A stretch of 64,000 bases of DNA from Elioraea tepida (GCF_019203965.1 NZ_CP076448.1:2371001-2435000), one strand, 5' to 3'. Shown: positions 53,076 through 62,960, counted from the first letter of the stretch. A program made the numbers and translations. The notes: a model not told the origin generated them from the sequence alone.

Positions 53076-53955
53076 GCGGGCGGTTCATGCCGTTTCCACG
53101 CCGGTCGTCATCGACTGCGACCCTGGCGTGGACGATTCGCTCGCGCTTCTGATGGCGCTCGCCGCGCCTACGCTGTCGGTGCGGCTCGTCACGGTGGTCG
53201 CGGGCAATGCGCCGGTCGCGCTGTGCGCGGCCAATGCACGTCGTGTGCTCGACCTCGCCGGCCGGCATGACATTCCGGTGATCATGGGCGCCGCCGGCCC
53301 GCTCGGGGGCGGCGCGGTCCCTGATGCTTTGGTGCACGGGGCGGATGGGCTCGCCGGGCTTGATCTGCCGACCCCCTCGCAGCCGCCGGACGGGTCGGAC
53401 GCTCCCGCCGCCCTCGCCGCCGCGATGCCGGCAACCGTTCTGGCGCTCGGGCCGCTCACGAACCTCGCGGCGGCGATCGATGCCGGGCTCGAGCCTGAGC
53501 GGCTTCTCGTCATGGGCGGTGCGATCGGGCCGGGGAACATGCCCTCGGGGGCCGAGTTCAACGTCGGGGCGGACCCGATCGCCGCGCGCCGCGTCTTCGC
53601 CCGCCCGGTCACGCTCGTCCCCCTTGATGTCGCCCGCGCGGCGCTCGCCACACCGGAACGCATCGACGCCATCGCCGCCGCCGGCCGGGTGGGGCAGCGG
53701 ATCGCGCCGATGCTCGCCGCCTACGCGGAGGCTGATGCGAAGGCCAACGGCCTCGCGGGCGGGATGTGGCCGGATGCGCATGCCGTGGCGGCGCTTCTCG
53801 ACCCCTCCCTCTACGCCTGGCGCGATGCCGCGATCGAGGTTGACGGGTCCGGCCGTACGCGGTTCGACTGGGAGGGAAGGGGAGCGCGGGTGGCCGTCGC
53901 GGTCGATGCGGAGCGGTTCTTCGCCCTGGTCGCGCGGCTCGTCGCCGCGCTTTGA
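53068..53955 (+). CDS. Nucleoside hydrolase (inosine-uridine preferring family)
   Basis: The enzyme cleaves the N-glycosidic bond of ribonucleosides. The GTG at 53068, overlapping the malic enzyme stop by eight bases, gives a 295-residue protein. The calcium site motif DCDPGVDD is at residues 15-22; ALGPLTNLAAAI and LLVMGGAIGPGNMPSGAEFNVGADPIAA follow, with the conserved catalytic DAHAVAAL motif (MWPDAHAVAALL) near the C-terminus. The ribosome-binding region overlaps malic enzyme codons; cotranscription is likely. The nucleoside preference cannot be decided. Confidence 0.92.
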   Translation: MVERAVHAVSTPVVIDCDPGVDDSLALLMALAAPTLSVRLVTVVAGNAPVALCAANARRVLDLAGRHDIPVIMGAAGPLGGGAVPDALVHGADGLAGLDLPTPSQPPDGSDAPAALAAAMPATVLALGPLTNLAAAIDAGLEPERLLVMGGAIGPGNMPSGAEFNVGADPIAARRVFARPVTLVPLDVARAALATPERIDAIAAAGRVGQRIAPMLAAYAEADAKANGLAGGMWPDAHAVAALLDPSLYAWRDAAIEVDGSGRTRFDWEGRGARVAVAVDAERFFALVARLVAAL

Positions 53956-53986
53956 ACGTCCGGGCAAACGCCCCACATGAGAGGCG

Positions 53987-54700
53987 ATGAACGACAGGTC
54001 GGTTCCTGACAGGGCGAAACGGGCGGATGTGGCCGCCTTCCTGCGCAAGGTGGAATCGCTTCCCGCCGTGCGCGCGGGCAGCGGCCGCCGCGGCCGGCTC
54101 CTGTTTGCGATCGACGCCACCGCCTCGCGCCAGCCGACCTGGGACCGCGCCTGTTTCCTCACCGGCCACATGTTCGAGGCGACGCGCGGCTTGGGCGGGC
54201 TCTCGATGAGCCTCTGCTACTATCGCGGCTATGGCGAGTTCGCCGCGACCCCGTGGCTCTCCGACACCGACGAGCTGACGCGGCGCATGACGGGGGTCTC
54301 CTGCCTCGGCGGGCAGACGCAGATCGCCCGCGTGCTTCGCCATGCCGCCGCCGAGACGCGTAAGGAGCGGATCAACGCCCTCGTCTTCGTGGGCGATGCG
54401 GTGGAGGAGGACATCGACAGGCTCGCCCATCTCGCGGGCGAGCTCGGCATGCTCGGCTGCCCCGGCTTCTTCTTCCAGGAGGGCGGGGAGCCGCTGGCCG
54501 CACGAACCTTCCGCGAGCTCGCGCGGCTTTCGGGCGGTGCCTATGCACCGTTCGACCTCTCCTCCGCGGACATGCTGCGCGAGCTGCTCACAGCCGTCGC
54601 CGTCTATGCGGCGGGCGGGCGCGAGGCTCTGGCGCGGCTGCCCCCCTCGCGCGCGGGCGCGGCCGCCCTGCTCACGCACCAGCTGTCCGGCCGACGATAA
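53987..54700 (+). CDS. VWA-like domain protein of unknown function
   Basis: The 237-residue protein lacks a signal peptide. LLFAIDATASRQPTWDRACF (about 43-62) resembles a metal-ion-dependent adhesion site in which DATAS stands for DxSxS; GGQTQIARVLRHA may supply the second loop and ALVFVGDAVEED the third (VGDAxxE). Such intracellular VWA-like proteins often work with chaperones or ATPases. It is followed 34 bp later by a J-domain protein, which fits a chaperone-linked pair. The start is ATG 53987 behind GAGAGGCG. Confidence 0.82.
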   Translation: MNDRSVPDRAKRADVAAFLRKVESLPAVRAGSGRRGRLLFAIDATASRQPTWDRACFLTGHMFEATRGLGGLSMSLCYYRGYGEFAATPWLSDTDELTRRMTGVSCLGGQTQIARVLRHAAAETRKERINALVFVGDAVEEDIDRLAHLAGELGMLGCPGFFFQEGGEPLAARTFRELARLSGGAYAPFDLSSADMLRELLTAVAVYAAGGREALARLPPSRAGAAALLTHQLSGRR

Positions 54701-54734
54701 TGGTCCGCCACCAGAGGGGGTTCGGGTCGGGACG

Positions 54735-55448
54735 ATGACGTGGCTTCTCGGTGGGCTTGCGGTTCTCGCACTCCTTCTGCTCGCTGCCTCCGCCTTCGCC
54801 ACGGCGCGGATCGAGACGCTGAAGGCCGTGCTCAAATGGGCCGGGCTTGTGGTCGGCTCCGCCGTCGCCCTCTACCTGCTCGCCACGGGCAAGGGCGGGC
54901 AGGCGCTGATGCTCGCCGCCGTGCTCGGGCCGCTCGCGATCCGGTTCTGGAACCAGGCCAAGGCGGCGCGGACCTTTTCGCGCGGCGCCCCGGGCCAGGG
55001 CGCGGCGAGCGAGGTCACGACCGCCTGGCTCAGGATGCGGCTCGACCATGACACGGGCACGATGAGCGGCACCGTTCTTGCCGGCGAGTTCAAGGGGCGT
55101 GAGCTCGCCGAGCTCTCCCTGCCCGACCTGATCGGGCTGTGGCTCTCGCTCCGCGCCGAGGACCCGGAAAGCGTGCCGCTGCTCGAGGCGTGGATGGACC
55201 GGCGCTTCGGCGAAGCCTGGCGCGAAGCGGCCGCCGAGGCGGCAGGGGAGGGCGAGGCGCCGCGCCCGGCCGCAGGGCCGATGTCGCGCGCCGATGCGCT
55301 TGCCATCCTCGGTCTTCGCGAGGGAGCGACGCCCGAGGAGATCCGCGAGGCGCATCGGCGGCTGATGCGCGCCGCCCACCCCGACCGGGGCGGGTCGGAC
55401 TGGCTCGCGGCGCGGATCAACGAGGCGCGGGACGTCCTGCTCGGCTGA
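54735..55448 (+). CDS. Membrane-anchored J-domain protein
   Basis: The 237-residue protein has two N-terminal hydrophobic segments (about 3-22 and 32-70) and a cytoplasmic C-terminal J-domain (about 185-237) with the essential HPD tripeptide at residues 215-217 (AAHPDRGGSD). Placing a J-domain at the C-terminus of a membrane protein is the type III J-protein plan, as in TIM14/Pam18 and related bacterial proteins, which recruit DnaK to a specific site. The linker (EAAAEAAGEGEA) is low in complexity. It follows the VWA-like gene and probably acts with it. Confidence 0.88.
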   Translation: MTWLLGGLAVLALLLLAASAFATARIETLKAVLKWAGLVVGSAVALYLLATGKGGQALMLAAVLGPLAIRFWNQAKAARTFSRGAPGQGAASEVTTAWLRMRLDHDTGTMSGTVLAGEFKGRELAELSLPDLIGLWLSLRAEDPESVPLLEAWMDRRFGEAWREAAAEAAGEGEAPRPAAGPMSRADALAILGLREGATPEEIREAHRRLMRAAHPDRGGSDWLAARINEARDVLLG

Positions 55449-55596
55449 GCCGGGGGCGTTGCCCTGAGGGGCGGTCGGGCTGTTCGTCCTCGGTTGCGGG
55501 GGCCCAGGGCCTGTGGCAATCACCCCCCTATCCTGATCGAGCCGCGCCCCCCGGCCGGCGACCGTCCCCGCCGCTGCGAGAAGGATCGCCCCTCCG

Positions 55597-56463
55597 ATGA
55601 AGCCCTTGCGCAAGGCCGTGCTTCCGGTTGCCGGGCTCGGCACGCGGTTCCTGCCGGCGACCAAGGCGATGGCCAAGGAGATGCTCCCGGTCGTCGACAA
55701 GCCGCTGATCCAGTACGCGGTGGAAGAGGCGCGGGCAGCCGGAATCGAGCAGTTCTGCTTCGTCACCGGGCGGGGCAAGACCGCGCTTGTCGAACATTTC
55801 GACATCGCCTTCGAGCTCGAGGCGACTTTGCGCGAGCGCGGCAAGACGGAGGCGCTCGCCCAGCTCGAGGGTGCCTCCGCCGTGCCCGGCAGCATCGTCT
55901 CGGTGCGGCAGCAGGTGCCGCTCGGCTTGGGCCACGCGATCTGGTGTGCGCGCGCCTTCGTCGCCGACGACCCGTTCGCGATCCTCCTGCCCGATGACCT
56001 CGTGCTCGCCGACGTCTCCTGGGTCAAGCAGCTCGCCGACGTCTACCGCGAGACGGGGGGAAATGTGGTGGCGGTCGAGGAGGTACCGCGTGAGCACACC
56101 AACCGCTACGGGATCCTCAAGGTGGGCCGCGACGACGGACGGGTGGTCGAAGTCACCGGCCTCGTCGAGAAGCCGAAACCAGAGGAGGCGCCGTCGACGC
56201 TCTCGATCGTCGGCCGCTACGTGCTCCTGCCCGATGTGATCGGCGAGATCGCCCGCTTCGAGAAGGGGGCGGGCGGCGAGATCCAGCTCACCGACGCGAT
56301 GGCGCGGCTGATCGGTCGGCAGCCCTTCCACGGTCTGCGCTGCGCGGGCAGGAGGTTCGACTGCGGCGACAAGGCGGGGTTTCTCGAGGCGCAGATCGCC
56401 TTCGCTCTCGCGAGGCCCGACCTCGCCGCGAAGGTGCGCGCCTTCCTTCCCCGCTACGCCTGA
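55597..56463 (+). CDS. galU: UTP-glucose-1-phosphate uridylyltransferase
   Basis: Makes UDP-glucose from UTP and glucose-1-phosphate. The 288-residue protein has the GalU N-terminal signature GLGTRFLPATKAMAKEMLP, KPLIQYAVEEA, and ILLPDDLV. The ATG at 55597 follows a purine-rich GAGAAGGA tract. It is the first of three cotranscribed sugar-nucleotide genes (galU, ugd, pgm-like) that would feed UDP-glucose, UDP-glucuronate and hexose phosphates into exopolysaccharide or envelope glycans. Confidence 0.94.
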   Translation: MKPLRKAVLPVAGLGTRFLPATKAMAKEMLPVVDKPLIQYAVEEARAAGIEQFCFVTGRGKTALVEHFDIAFELEATLRERGKTEALAQLEGASAVPGSIVSVRQQVPLGLGHAIWCARAFVADDPFAILLPDDLVLADVSWVKQLADVYRETGGNVVAVEEVPREHTNRYGILKVGRDDGRVVEVTGLVEKPKPEEAPSTLSIVGRYVLLPDVIGEIARFEKGAGGEIQLTDAMARLIGRQPFHGLRCAGRRFDCGDKAGFLEAQIAFALARPDLAAKVRAFLPRYA

Positions 56464-56472
56464 GGCAAGGCG

Positions 56473-57780
56473 ATGCGGATCGCGATGATCGGCGGCGGAT
56501 ATGTCGGCCTCGTCTCGGGCGCCTGCTTCGCCGAGTTCGGTATCGAGGTGGCCGTGGTCGAGGCGGATCGGGCGAAGCTCGCCGCGCTCCAGGCCGGCCG
56601 GATGCCGATCTACGAGCCCGGGCTCGAGTCGCTCGTGGCGAGCAACGTCGCCGCCGGGCGGCTCTCCTTCGGGGACGACATCGATGCCGCCGTGGCCGGA
56701 GCCGAGGCGGTGTTCATAGCGGTCGGGACGCCGACGCGCCGCGGCGACGGCCATGCCGACCTCTCATACGTCTTCGCCGCCGCGGAACAGGTGGCGCGCG
56801 CGCTCGACCACTATGCCGTGATTGTGACGAAATCCACCGTCCCCGTCGGCACCGGGCGGAAAGTGGCCGAGATCGTGCGCGCAACCCGGCCAGACCTTGA
56901 TTTCGACATCGCCTCGAACCCGGAATTTCTGCGCGAGGGCAGCGCGATCGGCGATTTCATGCGGCCCGACCGGGTGGTGATCGGCACCGACAGCGAGCGT
57001 GCCCGCGAGGTGCTGAGGCGACTCTACCGCCCGCTCTACCTGATCGAGACGCCGATTGTCTTTACCGGGCTCGAGACCGCCGAGCTCATCAAGTACGCGG
57101 CCAACGCCTTCCTTGCGATGAAGGTCACCTTCATCAACGAGATGGCCGATCTCGCTGAGGCCGTCGGGGCGGATGTGCATGACATCGCCCGCGGCATCGG
57201 CCTCGATGGGCGGATCGGGCGCAAGTTCCTCCACCCCGGCCCGGGCTTTGGCGGCTCCTGCTTCCCGAAGGATACGCTCGCGCTCGTGCGCACCGCCCAG
57301 GAGCACCACGCGCCGACACGGCTGATCGAGACCGTGGTGGCGGTGAACGAGGCGCGCAAGGCCTCGATGGCCTCGCGGATCATCTCGGCCTGCGGCGGGT
57401 CGGTGCGCGGCAAGCGCATCGCCGTGCTCGGCCTGACCTTCAAGCCCGAGACCGACGACATGCGCGATGCGCCCTCGCTCTCGATCGTGCCTCGCCTCGT
57501 GGAGAACGGCGCGATCGTGACCGCCTACGACCCGGAGGGCATGGAGCAGGCGAAGCCCCTTCTGCCCCCGTCCGTCGCTTACGCCGCCGACGCGCTCGCC
57601 GCCGCCCGAGGGGCTGACGCGCTCGTCCTGATCACGGAATGGAACGAGTTCCGCGCGATCTCGCCTGAGCGGCTGCGGGCCGCGATGGCGGGCGACGTCG
57701 TGGTCGACCTCCGCAATGTCTGGGATCCGGTGGCGATGCGCCGGGCCGGTTTCCGCTACTCCTCGATCGGCAGGCCCTGA
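56473..57780 (+). CDS. UDP-glucose 6-dehydrogenase
   Basis: Oxidises UDP-glucose to UDP-glucuronate with two NAD+. The 435-residue protein starts [23 protein letters not shown], a nucleotide fold, then [16 protein letters not shown], the lysine-containing [17 protein letters not shown] and the catalytic cysteine in [13 protein letters not shown]. The C-terminal UDP-binding domain has [16 protein letters not shown]. It lies nine bases after galU. Names ugd, udg or rkpK are used for such genes; I leave the symbol open. Confidence 0.95.
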   Translation: MRIAMIGGGYVGLVSGACFAEFGIEVAVVEADRAKLAALQAGRMPIYEPGLESLVASNVAAGRLSFGDDIDAAVAGAEAVFIAVGTPTRRGDGHADLSYVFAAAEQVARALDHYAVIVTKSTVPVGTGRKVAEIVRATRPDLDFDIASNPEFLREGSAIGDFMRPDRVVIGTDSERAREVLRRLYRPLYLIETPIVFTGLETAELIKYAANAFLAMKVTFINEMADLAEAVGADVHDIARGIGLDGRIGRKFLHPGPGFGGSCFPKDTLALVRTAQEHHAPTRLIETVVAVNEARKASMASRIISACGGSVRGKRIAVLGLTFKPETDDMRDAPSLSIVPRLVENGAIVTAYDPEGMEQAKPLLPPSVAYAADALAAARGADALVLITEWNEFRAISPERLRAAMAGDVVVDLRNVWDPVAMRRAGFRYSSIGRP

Positions 57781-57794
57781 AGGGAGCGCTCGCC

Positions 57795-59204
57795 ATGGCC
57801 TTCAGCCACCGTTTCGACCCGACAAGCCTTCGCGAATACGACATCCGCGGCATCGTCGGCCGCACGCTCTCGGAGCGTGATGCGTTCGCGATCGGCCGAT
57901 GCTTTGGAAGCCTCGTCGTCCGACGGGGCGGGTCGGTGGTCGCGGTCGGGCGTGACGGTCGGCTATCTGGCCCCGCGCTCGAGCAGGCTCTGGTGGACGG
58001 ACTGAAGGCCTGCGGGCTTCGCGTGCTGCGCATGGGGGTGGGCCCGACCCCGATGCTCTACTTCCTCAACGTCGCGCGCGGCTGCGACGGCGCGATCCAG
58101 GTGACGGGAAGCCACAACCCCCCCGACCACAACGGCTTCAAGATGGTGCTCGGCGGCAAGCCCTTTTTCGGCGGAGAGATTGAGGAGATCGGCCGGATGG
58201 CGGCGTCGGGCGACGTCGTCCCGGAGGCCGCGGGCAGCGAGGAGCCGGTCGACATCGCGCCCGAGTATGTCGAGCGCATTCTGCGCGACTGGGACGGCGG
58301 CGACCGGGCGCTCACCGTGGTCTGGGACAACGGCAATGGCGCGGCCGGCGAGGTGCTCGCGCGCCTCGTCGCTGGGCTTCCCGGCCGGCACGAGATCCTC
58401 TTCCCCGAGATCGACGGCACCTTCCCCAACCACCACCCTGACCCGACCGTTCCGAAGAACCTCGAGGCGCTGATCGCGCGCGTCACCGCCACAGGCGCCG
58501 ATCTTGGCATCGCCTTCGACGGGGACGCCGACCGGATCGGTGTGGTCGATGACAAGGGGCACATCCTGTTCGGCGACCAGCTTCTGATCGTGCTCGCCCG
58601 CGACGTGCTCTCCCGCAACCCGGGCGCCACCATCATTAGCGATGTCAAGGCCTCGCAGGTTCTGTTCGACGAGATCGCCCGCTCGGGCGGCAGGCCGCTG
58701 ATGTGGAAGACCGGGCATTCGCTCGTGAAGGCGAAGATGGCGGAGACCGGGGCGCCGCTCGCGGGCGAGATGAGCGGGCATGTATTCTTCGCCGAGCGCT
58801 GGTACGGCTTCGACGATGCGCTCTACGCCGCCGTTCGGCTGCTTGGCGTGGTCGCGCGCCTCTCCGAGCCTCTCTCGGCCGTCCGCGCCGCCCTGCCGCA
58901 GGTGGTGAACACGCCCGAGCTTCGCCTGCCCTGCGACGACACGCGCAAATTCGACGTCGTGCGCGAGGTGGCGGCGCGCCTCAAGGCGGCCGGGGCACGC
59001 GTCTCCGATGTCGATGGCGTTCGGGTGACGACCGAGGATGGCTGGTGGCTGTTGCGCGCCTCCAACACCCAGGCGGTTCTCGTGGCGCGGGCTGAGTCGA
59101 CCACTGGACCGGCCGGGCTCGAGCGTCTGAAGGCGGCGCTCGCCGACCAGCTCGCCGCCTCGGGGATCAGGCTCGATCTCGAGGCCGCCGCATCCGGCCA
59201 CTGA
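57795..59204 (+). CDS. Phosphomannomutase/phosphoglucomutase
   Basis: Interconverts hexose-6-phosphate and hexose-1-phosphate through a phosphoserine. The 469-residue protein has [12 protein letters not shown] at the N-terminus, the phosphoserine loop [14 protein letters not shown], the magnesium site [12 protein letters not shown], and the substrate loop [19 protein letters not shown]. The C-terminal phosphate-binding loop [15 protein letters not shown] is present. It follows the UDP-glucose dehydrogenase gene by 14 bases and belongs to the same operon. AlgC-like dual activity is likely but not shown. Confidence 0.94.
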   Translation: MAFSHRFDPTSLREYDIRGIVGRTLSERDAFAIGRCFGSLVVRRGGSVVAVGRDGRLSGPALEQALVDGLKACGLRVLRMGVGPTPMLYFLNVARGCDGAIQVTGSHNPPDHNGFKMVLGGKPFFGGEIEEIGRMAASGDVVPEAAGSEEPVDIAPEYVERILRDWDGGDRALTVVWDNGNGAAGEVLARLVAGLPGRHEILFPEIDGTFPNHHPDPTVPKNLEALIARVTATGADLGIAFDGDADRIGVVDDKGHILFGDQLLIVLARDVLSRNPGATIISDVKASQVLFDEIARSGGRPLMWKTGHSLVKAKMAETGAPLAGEMSGHVFFAERWYGFDDALYAAVRLLGVVARLSEPLSAVRAALPQVVNTPELRLPCDDTRKFDVVREVAARLKAAGARVSDVDGVRVTTEDGWWLLRASNTQAVLVARAESTTGPAGLERLKAALADQLAASGIRLDLEAAASGH

Positions 59205-59218
59205 GGCCGGCACCCGCG

Positions 59219-59566
59219 ATGCGGGTGTTCCTCTACGGGACCCTGATGGACCCGGCGGTGTTCCAGCGCATCGCCGGAACGGCCGCGCCGCTCGAGGCGG
59301 CGCGTCCCGCCCTGCTCGAAGGCTGGCGTCGTGTCACGCTCCGCGCGGCGCCCTTCCCGACGCTCCTGCGTGACCCCTCTGGCCGCGTGGACGGGCTCCT
59401 CGCCACGATCCCCCTGGCCCTGCTTCCGCCCCTACACGCTTACGAGGGCCAGCTCTACCGTTTCGTCACCGTGCGGGTTCTCAGCGACGGGGCGATCCTC
59501 TCCGCCCGCGCCTGGGTGGCCCATCCAAGCCGGGCCGACCCGCGCCGCCCCTGGCCGCCTGCCTGA
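59219..59566 (+). CDS. Gamma-glutamylcyclotransferase-fold (AIG2-like) protein
   Basis: The 115-residue protein begins MRVFLYGTLMDPAVF, the family's YGTL motif for binding the glutamyl part, and carries the catalytic glutamate in AYEGQLYRF. LLEGWRRVTL and the length fit the compact AIG2/GGCT family, which includes gamma-glutamylamine cyclotransferases and similar enzymes; the substrate is not known. The start lies 14 bp after the mutase gene, so it may be the last gene of the operon. Confidence 0.9.
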   Translation: MRVFLYGTLMDPAVFQRIAGTAAPLEAARPALLEGWRRVTLRAAPFPTLLRDPSGRVDGLLATIPLALLPPLHAYEGQLYRFVTVRVLSDGAILSARAWVAHPSRADPRRPWPPA

Positions 59567-59590
59567 GCGACGGGCGCCGAGCGACTTTCC

Positions 59591-59608
59591 GATCACGATT
59601 TCGTGATC
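59591..59608. promoter_or_regulatory. Perfect 8+2+8 inverted repeat, operator or terminator
   Basis: GATCACGA and TCGTGATC flank TT exactly and are followed by TTTCC. It lies 24 bp after the cyclotransferase stop and 74 bp before the tricarboxylate-transporter binding protein start. The near-perfect symmetry and low GC suit a transcription factor operator (for example of a GntR-type regulator); the short T-run also allows a weak terminator. No regulator gene is adjacent. Confidence 0.5.
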
Positions 59609-59682
59609 TTTCCTTGCATGGCCGATATGCGCCAACCTCATACTTATTTCGTCCAAGAACCGAACGAACGGGGAGGTTTCGA

Positions 59683-60675
59683 ATGCGCATCGCTGCCGTG
59701 GCCGCGCTTGCGGCGATCGTCGCCGCAACACCAGGCGACGCCTCAGCGCAGGCGCGTTGGGAACCCTCCCGCCCGGTGCAGTTCCTCGTCCCGGCGGGAA
59801 CCGGCGGCGGCGCCGACCAGATGGCCCGCGTGATCCAGGGCATCGTCTCCAAGCACAACCTGATGCGCCAGCCGATCGTGGTGGTAAACAAGGGCGGCGG
59901 CGCCGGTGCGGAGGCCTTCCTCGAGGCGAAGGGGGCTCGCGGCAACCCGCACCTCTTGATCATCACTCTCTCGAACCTGTTCACCACGCCGATCGCCACG
60001 GGTATCCCATTCAACTGGCGCGACCTCACGCCCGTGAAGATGCTCGCGCTCGACGAATTCGTCCTCTGGGTGAATGCAGACGCCCCCTATCGGACGGTTC
60101 CCGCCTTCCTCGAGGCGGCGCGCGCCAACCGTCTGCGGTTCGGCGGCACCGGCTCGCGCCAGGAGGACCAGATCATCGTCGCCGCCATCACCAAGGCCAC
60201 CGGCATCCCCTTCACCTACATTCCTTACCAGGGTGGCGGCGCGGTGGCGGTGGCGCTCGTCGGCGGCCATCTCGAGGCGACGGTGAACAATCCGATCGAG
60301 GCGGTCAGCCACTGGCGCGCCGGCAAGGTCAGGCCGCTCTGCGTGTTCGACAGCAGGCGGCTTCCGGTCACCGAGAAGATGACCGAGACCGAAGCCTGGA
60401 GCGACATCCCAACCTGCCGCGAGAGCGGGCTCGATGTCGAATACCTGATGATGCGCGCGATCTTCATGCCCCCAGGCGTGACCCAGGCGCAGGTGAACTT
60501 CTACATCGACCTTCTCGAGAAGGTGCGGCAGACCGAAGAGTGGAAGGACCTGATGAAGCAGGGCGCCTTCAACCTCACGACGCTCACCGGCCAGCCCTTC
60601 GTCGAATGGCTCACCCGCGAGGAGGAGCGTCACCGCACGCTGATGACGGAAGCCGGCTTCGCGGCAGCACGCTGA
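59683..60675 (+). CDS. Tripartite tricarboxylate transporter substrate-binding protein, TctC/Bug family
   Basis: Periplasmic binding protein for a Tct-type secondary transporter of citrate-like or other carboxylates. The start is ATG 59683, with GGGGAGG six bases upstream; this gives a 330-residue precursor with a signal peptide ending ASAQ near residue 24. The mature part opens with RPVQFLVPAGTGGGADQMARV and contains VVNKGGGAGAEAFLEAKG and YIPYQGGGAVAVALVGGHLEA, the Bug-family signatures. It is the first gene of the tctC-tctB-tctA order. Confidence 0.93.
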   Translation: MRIAAVAALAAIVAATPGDASAQARWEPSRPVQFLVPAGTGGGADQMARVIQGIVSKHNLMRQPIVVVNKGGGAGAEAFLEAKGARGNPHLLIITLSNLFTTPIATGIPFNWRDLTPVKMLALDEFVLWVNADAPYRTVPAFLEAARANRLRFGGTGSRQEDQIIVAAITKATGIPFTYIPYQGGGAVAVALVGGHLEATVNNPIEAVSHWRAGKVRPLCVFDSRRLPVTEKMTETEAWSDIPTCRESGLDVEYLMMRAIFMPPGVTQAQVNFYIDLLEKVRQTEEWKDLMKQGAFNLTTLTGQPFVEWLTREEERHRTLMTEAGFAAAR

Positions 60676-60687
60676 ACGCACGCGCGG

Positions 60688-61176
60688 ATGCTGAGCCGCT
60701 TCCGGGGCATAAGCGCCCGCCACGCCGAGCTCGGGCTCGCGGCTCTGTTCGCGGTCGTAGCCGCGCTTGCGATCGCCGACTCGCTTAGGATCGGCGCCGG
60801 CTGGGGCGAGGACGGGCCGCGCTCCGGCTATTTCCCGTTCTGGGTCGGCGTCGTGCTACTCGCCGCGTCGCTCGCCCAGCTCGCCTCCGCTCTCGGCGTG
60901 CGGCCGCGCGACCTCTTCGCCACGCGCGAGGAGCTCGGCCGCGTGGCCTCGGTTCTCGTTCCCGCAGCGGTACAGGTGGCGCTGATGCCGCTCCTCGGCC
61001 TCTACCTCTCCTCCGCCCTGCTTGTGGCCTGGTTCATGGCGCGGATTGGCGGTTTCTCCTGGGGCCTTGCCGCCGCATCCGGGGCGGCGACCGCTCTTGT
61101 CGCCTTCGTGGTGTTCGAGATCTGGTTCCTCGTCGCCCTGCCGAAGGGGCCAATCGAAGAGCTGCTCGGCTTCTGA
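60688..61176 (+). CDS. Tripartite tricarboxylate transporter small permease, TctB type
   Basis: The 162-residue protein has four predicted membrane segments; GPRSGYFPFWVGVVLLAASLAQL is the family's signature region, and the third and fourth segments flank ARIGGFSWGLAAASGAATALV. It starts 12 bp after the tctC-like gene. It works with TctA in the inner membrane to move the ligand supplied by the binding protein. Confidence 0.9.
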   Translation: MLSRFRGISARHAELGLAALFAVVAALAIADSLRIGAGWGEDGPRSGYFPFWVGVVLLAASLAQLASALGVRPRDLFATREELGRVASVLVPAAVQVALMPLLGLYLSSALLVAWFMARIGGFSWGLAAASGAATALVAFVVFEIWFLVALPKGPIEELLGF

Positions 61177-61202
61177 TCGCGCGCAGGGCACCGGAGGAGG
61201 GA

Positions 61203-62717
61203 ATGGACCAGTTCGGCCTCCTGCTGAACGGCTTCGCCGTCGCTCTCGACCCCAGGAACGTCGCGCTGATGCTGATCGGCATCGTGCTCGGCGTGGTGAT
61301 CGGCGTTCTGCCGGGCCTTGGCGGCGCGAACGGGGTGGCGATCCTGTTGCCGCTCACCTTCAGCCTCCCGCCGGTGAGCGCGATCATCCTCCTCTCCTGC
61401 ATCTACTGGGGGGCGCTGTTCGGCGGGGCGATCACCTCCATCCTGTTCAACATCCCGGGCGAGCCCTGGTCGGTCGCGACCACCTTCGACGGCTACCCGA
61501 TGGCGCAGCAGGGCCGCGCGGCTGAGGCGCTGACGGCAGCCTTCACCTCCTCCTTCGTCGGCGCCTTCTTCGCGATCGTGATGATCACCTTCGTCGCCCC
61601 GCTCGTGGCCGGCTTCGCGCTCCGCTTCGGCCCTCCCGAGTTCTTCGCGGTGATGTTCCTCGCCTTCGCCTCCTTCATCGGCATGGGCTCCGGTTCGCCT
61701 CTGAAGACCCTGATCGTCACCATGGCCGGGTTCCTGCTCGCCTGCGTCGGGCTCGACAGCGTCACCGGCTCGCTCCGCCTCACCTTCGGCTCGACCGAAC
61801 TGATGCGCGGCTTCGACTTCCTCGTCGCGGTGATCGGCCTGTTCGGGATCGGCGAGATCCTCACCTCGATTGAGGAGGGGCTCGCGTTCCGCGGCGCTGC
61901 GGCGGCGATCGACCTCTCTGTGGTGCGCCGCACCTGGGCGGAACTGCCGCGGCATTGGGCGCTGTCGCTCCGCTCCGCCCTGATCGGCTGCTGGATGGGT
62001 GTGACGCCTGCCGGAGCCACCCCTGCCTCCTTCATGAGCTACGGGGTGGCGCGGCGCATGGCGAGGCCCGGCGAGGTGCCGTTCGGCAAGGGCCGGATCG
62101 AGGGCGTGATCGCGCCTGAGACGGCGGCGCACGCGGCCGGCACCTCGGCGCTTCTGCCGATGCTCGCGCTTGGCGTGCCAGGCTCCCCAACCGCCGCGGT
62201 GCTCTTGGGCGGGCTGATGATGTGGGGCCTACAGCCCGGGCCGATGCTGTTCGTCGAGCAGGCGGATTTCGTCTGGGGCCTGATCGCCTCGATGTATCTC
62301 GGCAACCTCGTCGGCCTCCTGCTCGTGCTGTTCGCGGTGCCGTGGTTCGCGGCCATCCTGCGCGTTCCCTTCGCGGTGATCGCCGCCCTGATCCTCGTGA
62401 TCTGCTCGATCGGCGCCTACACGGTGAACAACGCCTGGTTCGACGTCGTGGTGATGCTCGCCTTCGGCGTGCTCGGCTATGCGATGAAGAAGCTCGACTA
62501 TCCGCTCGCGCCACTCGTGCTCGCGCTTGTGCTCGGCAACCGCACCGAGCAGGCCTTCCGACAGTCGATGCTGTCCTCGCAAGGCGACCTTGGCGTCTTC
62601 TTCTCCAACTGGCTCGTCGGCTCGATCATGACGGCCGGGCTCGTGCTTCTGTTCTGGCCACTGTTCAGCCGCCTGCGCGGGGCGGTGCAGGTGGCGCTCT
62701 CGCGTCGCGCGGGCTGA
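61203..62717 (+). CDS. Tripartite tricarboxylate transporter large permease, TctA type
   Basis: The 504-residue protein has about a dozen membrane segments, the duplicated TctA motif GVLPGLGGANGVAILLPL and, in the second half, HAAGTSALLPMLALGVPGSPTAAVLLGG. PGEPWSVATTFDGYPMA is also characteristic. The ATG at 61203 follows GGAGGAGG. It is the last of the three transporter genes, 243 bp before the DSD1-type enzyme. Confidence 0.93.
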   Translation: MDQFGLLLNGFAVALDPRNVALMLIGIVLGVVIGVLPGLGGANGVAILLPLTFSLPPVSAIILLSCIYWGALFGGAITSILFNIPGEPWSVATTFDGYPMAQQGRAAEALTAAFTSSFVGAFFAIVMITFVAPLVAGFALRFGPPEFFAVMFLAFASFIGMGSGSPLKTLIVTMAGFLLACVGLDSVTGSLRLTFGSTELMRGFDFLVAVIGLFGIGEILTSIEEGLAFRGAAAAIDLSVVRRTWAELPRHWALSLRSALIGCWMGVTPAGATPASFMSYGVARRMARPGEVPFGKGRIEGVIAPETAAHAAGTSALLPMLALGVPGSPTAAVLLGGLMMWGLQPGPMLFVEQADFVWGLIASMYLGNLVGLLLVLFAVPWFAAILRVPFAVIAALILVICSIGAYTVNNAWFDVVVMLAFGVLGYAMKKLDYPLAPLVLALVLGNRTEQAFRQSMLSSQGDLGVFFSNWLVGSIMTAGLVLLFWPLFSRLRGAVQVALSRRAG

Positions 62718-62960
62718 GCGGCACGAGGCGTCTCGGCAGCCAGGCTCGGGCATCCCGGTCGCAGGATCCCGGTGCACGACCGCGCGGGCGAAGCGACGCG
62801 TGCGAGGCCGGCGCCGGATCCGCATCGATCGAGGGGTGCAATGTCCGCCTCCGCAGGCCTGGGCGACCATCCTGCTCTCGCAAGGACGTTCTCAGCGGAC
62901 TAGCCGGGGCAGCGGATGCGCGCGATGCTCGCGCCCGCCACGCCATCAGAGAGGCCGCCG

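Noticed and set aside
57963-59213. Long minus-strand frame antisense to the phosphoglucomutase gene
   Set aside because: Shadow composition and no domain; the plus-strand enzyme has all catalytic loops.
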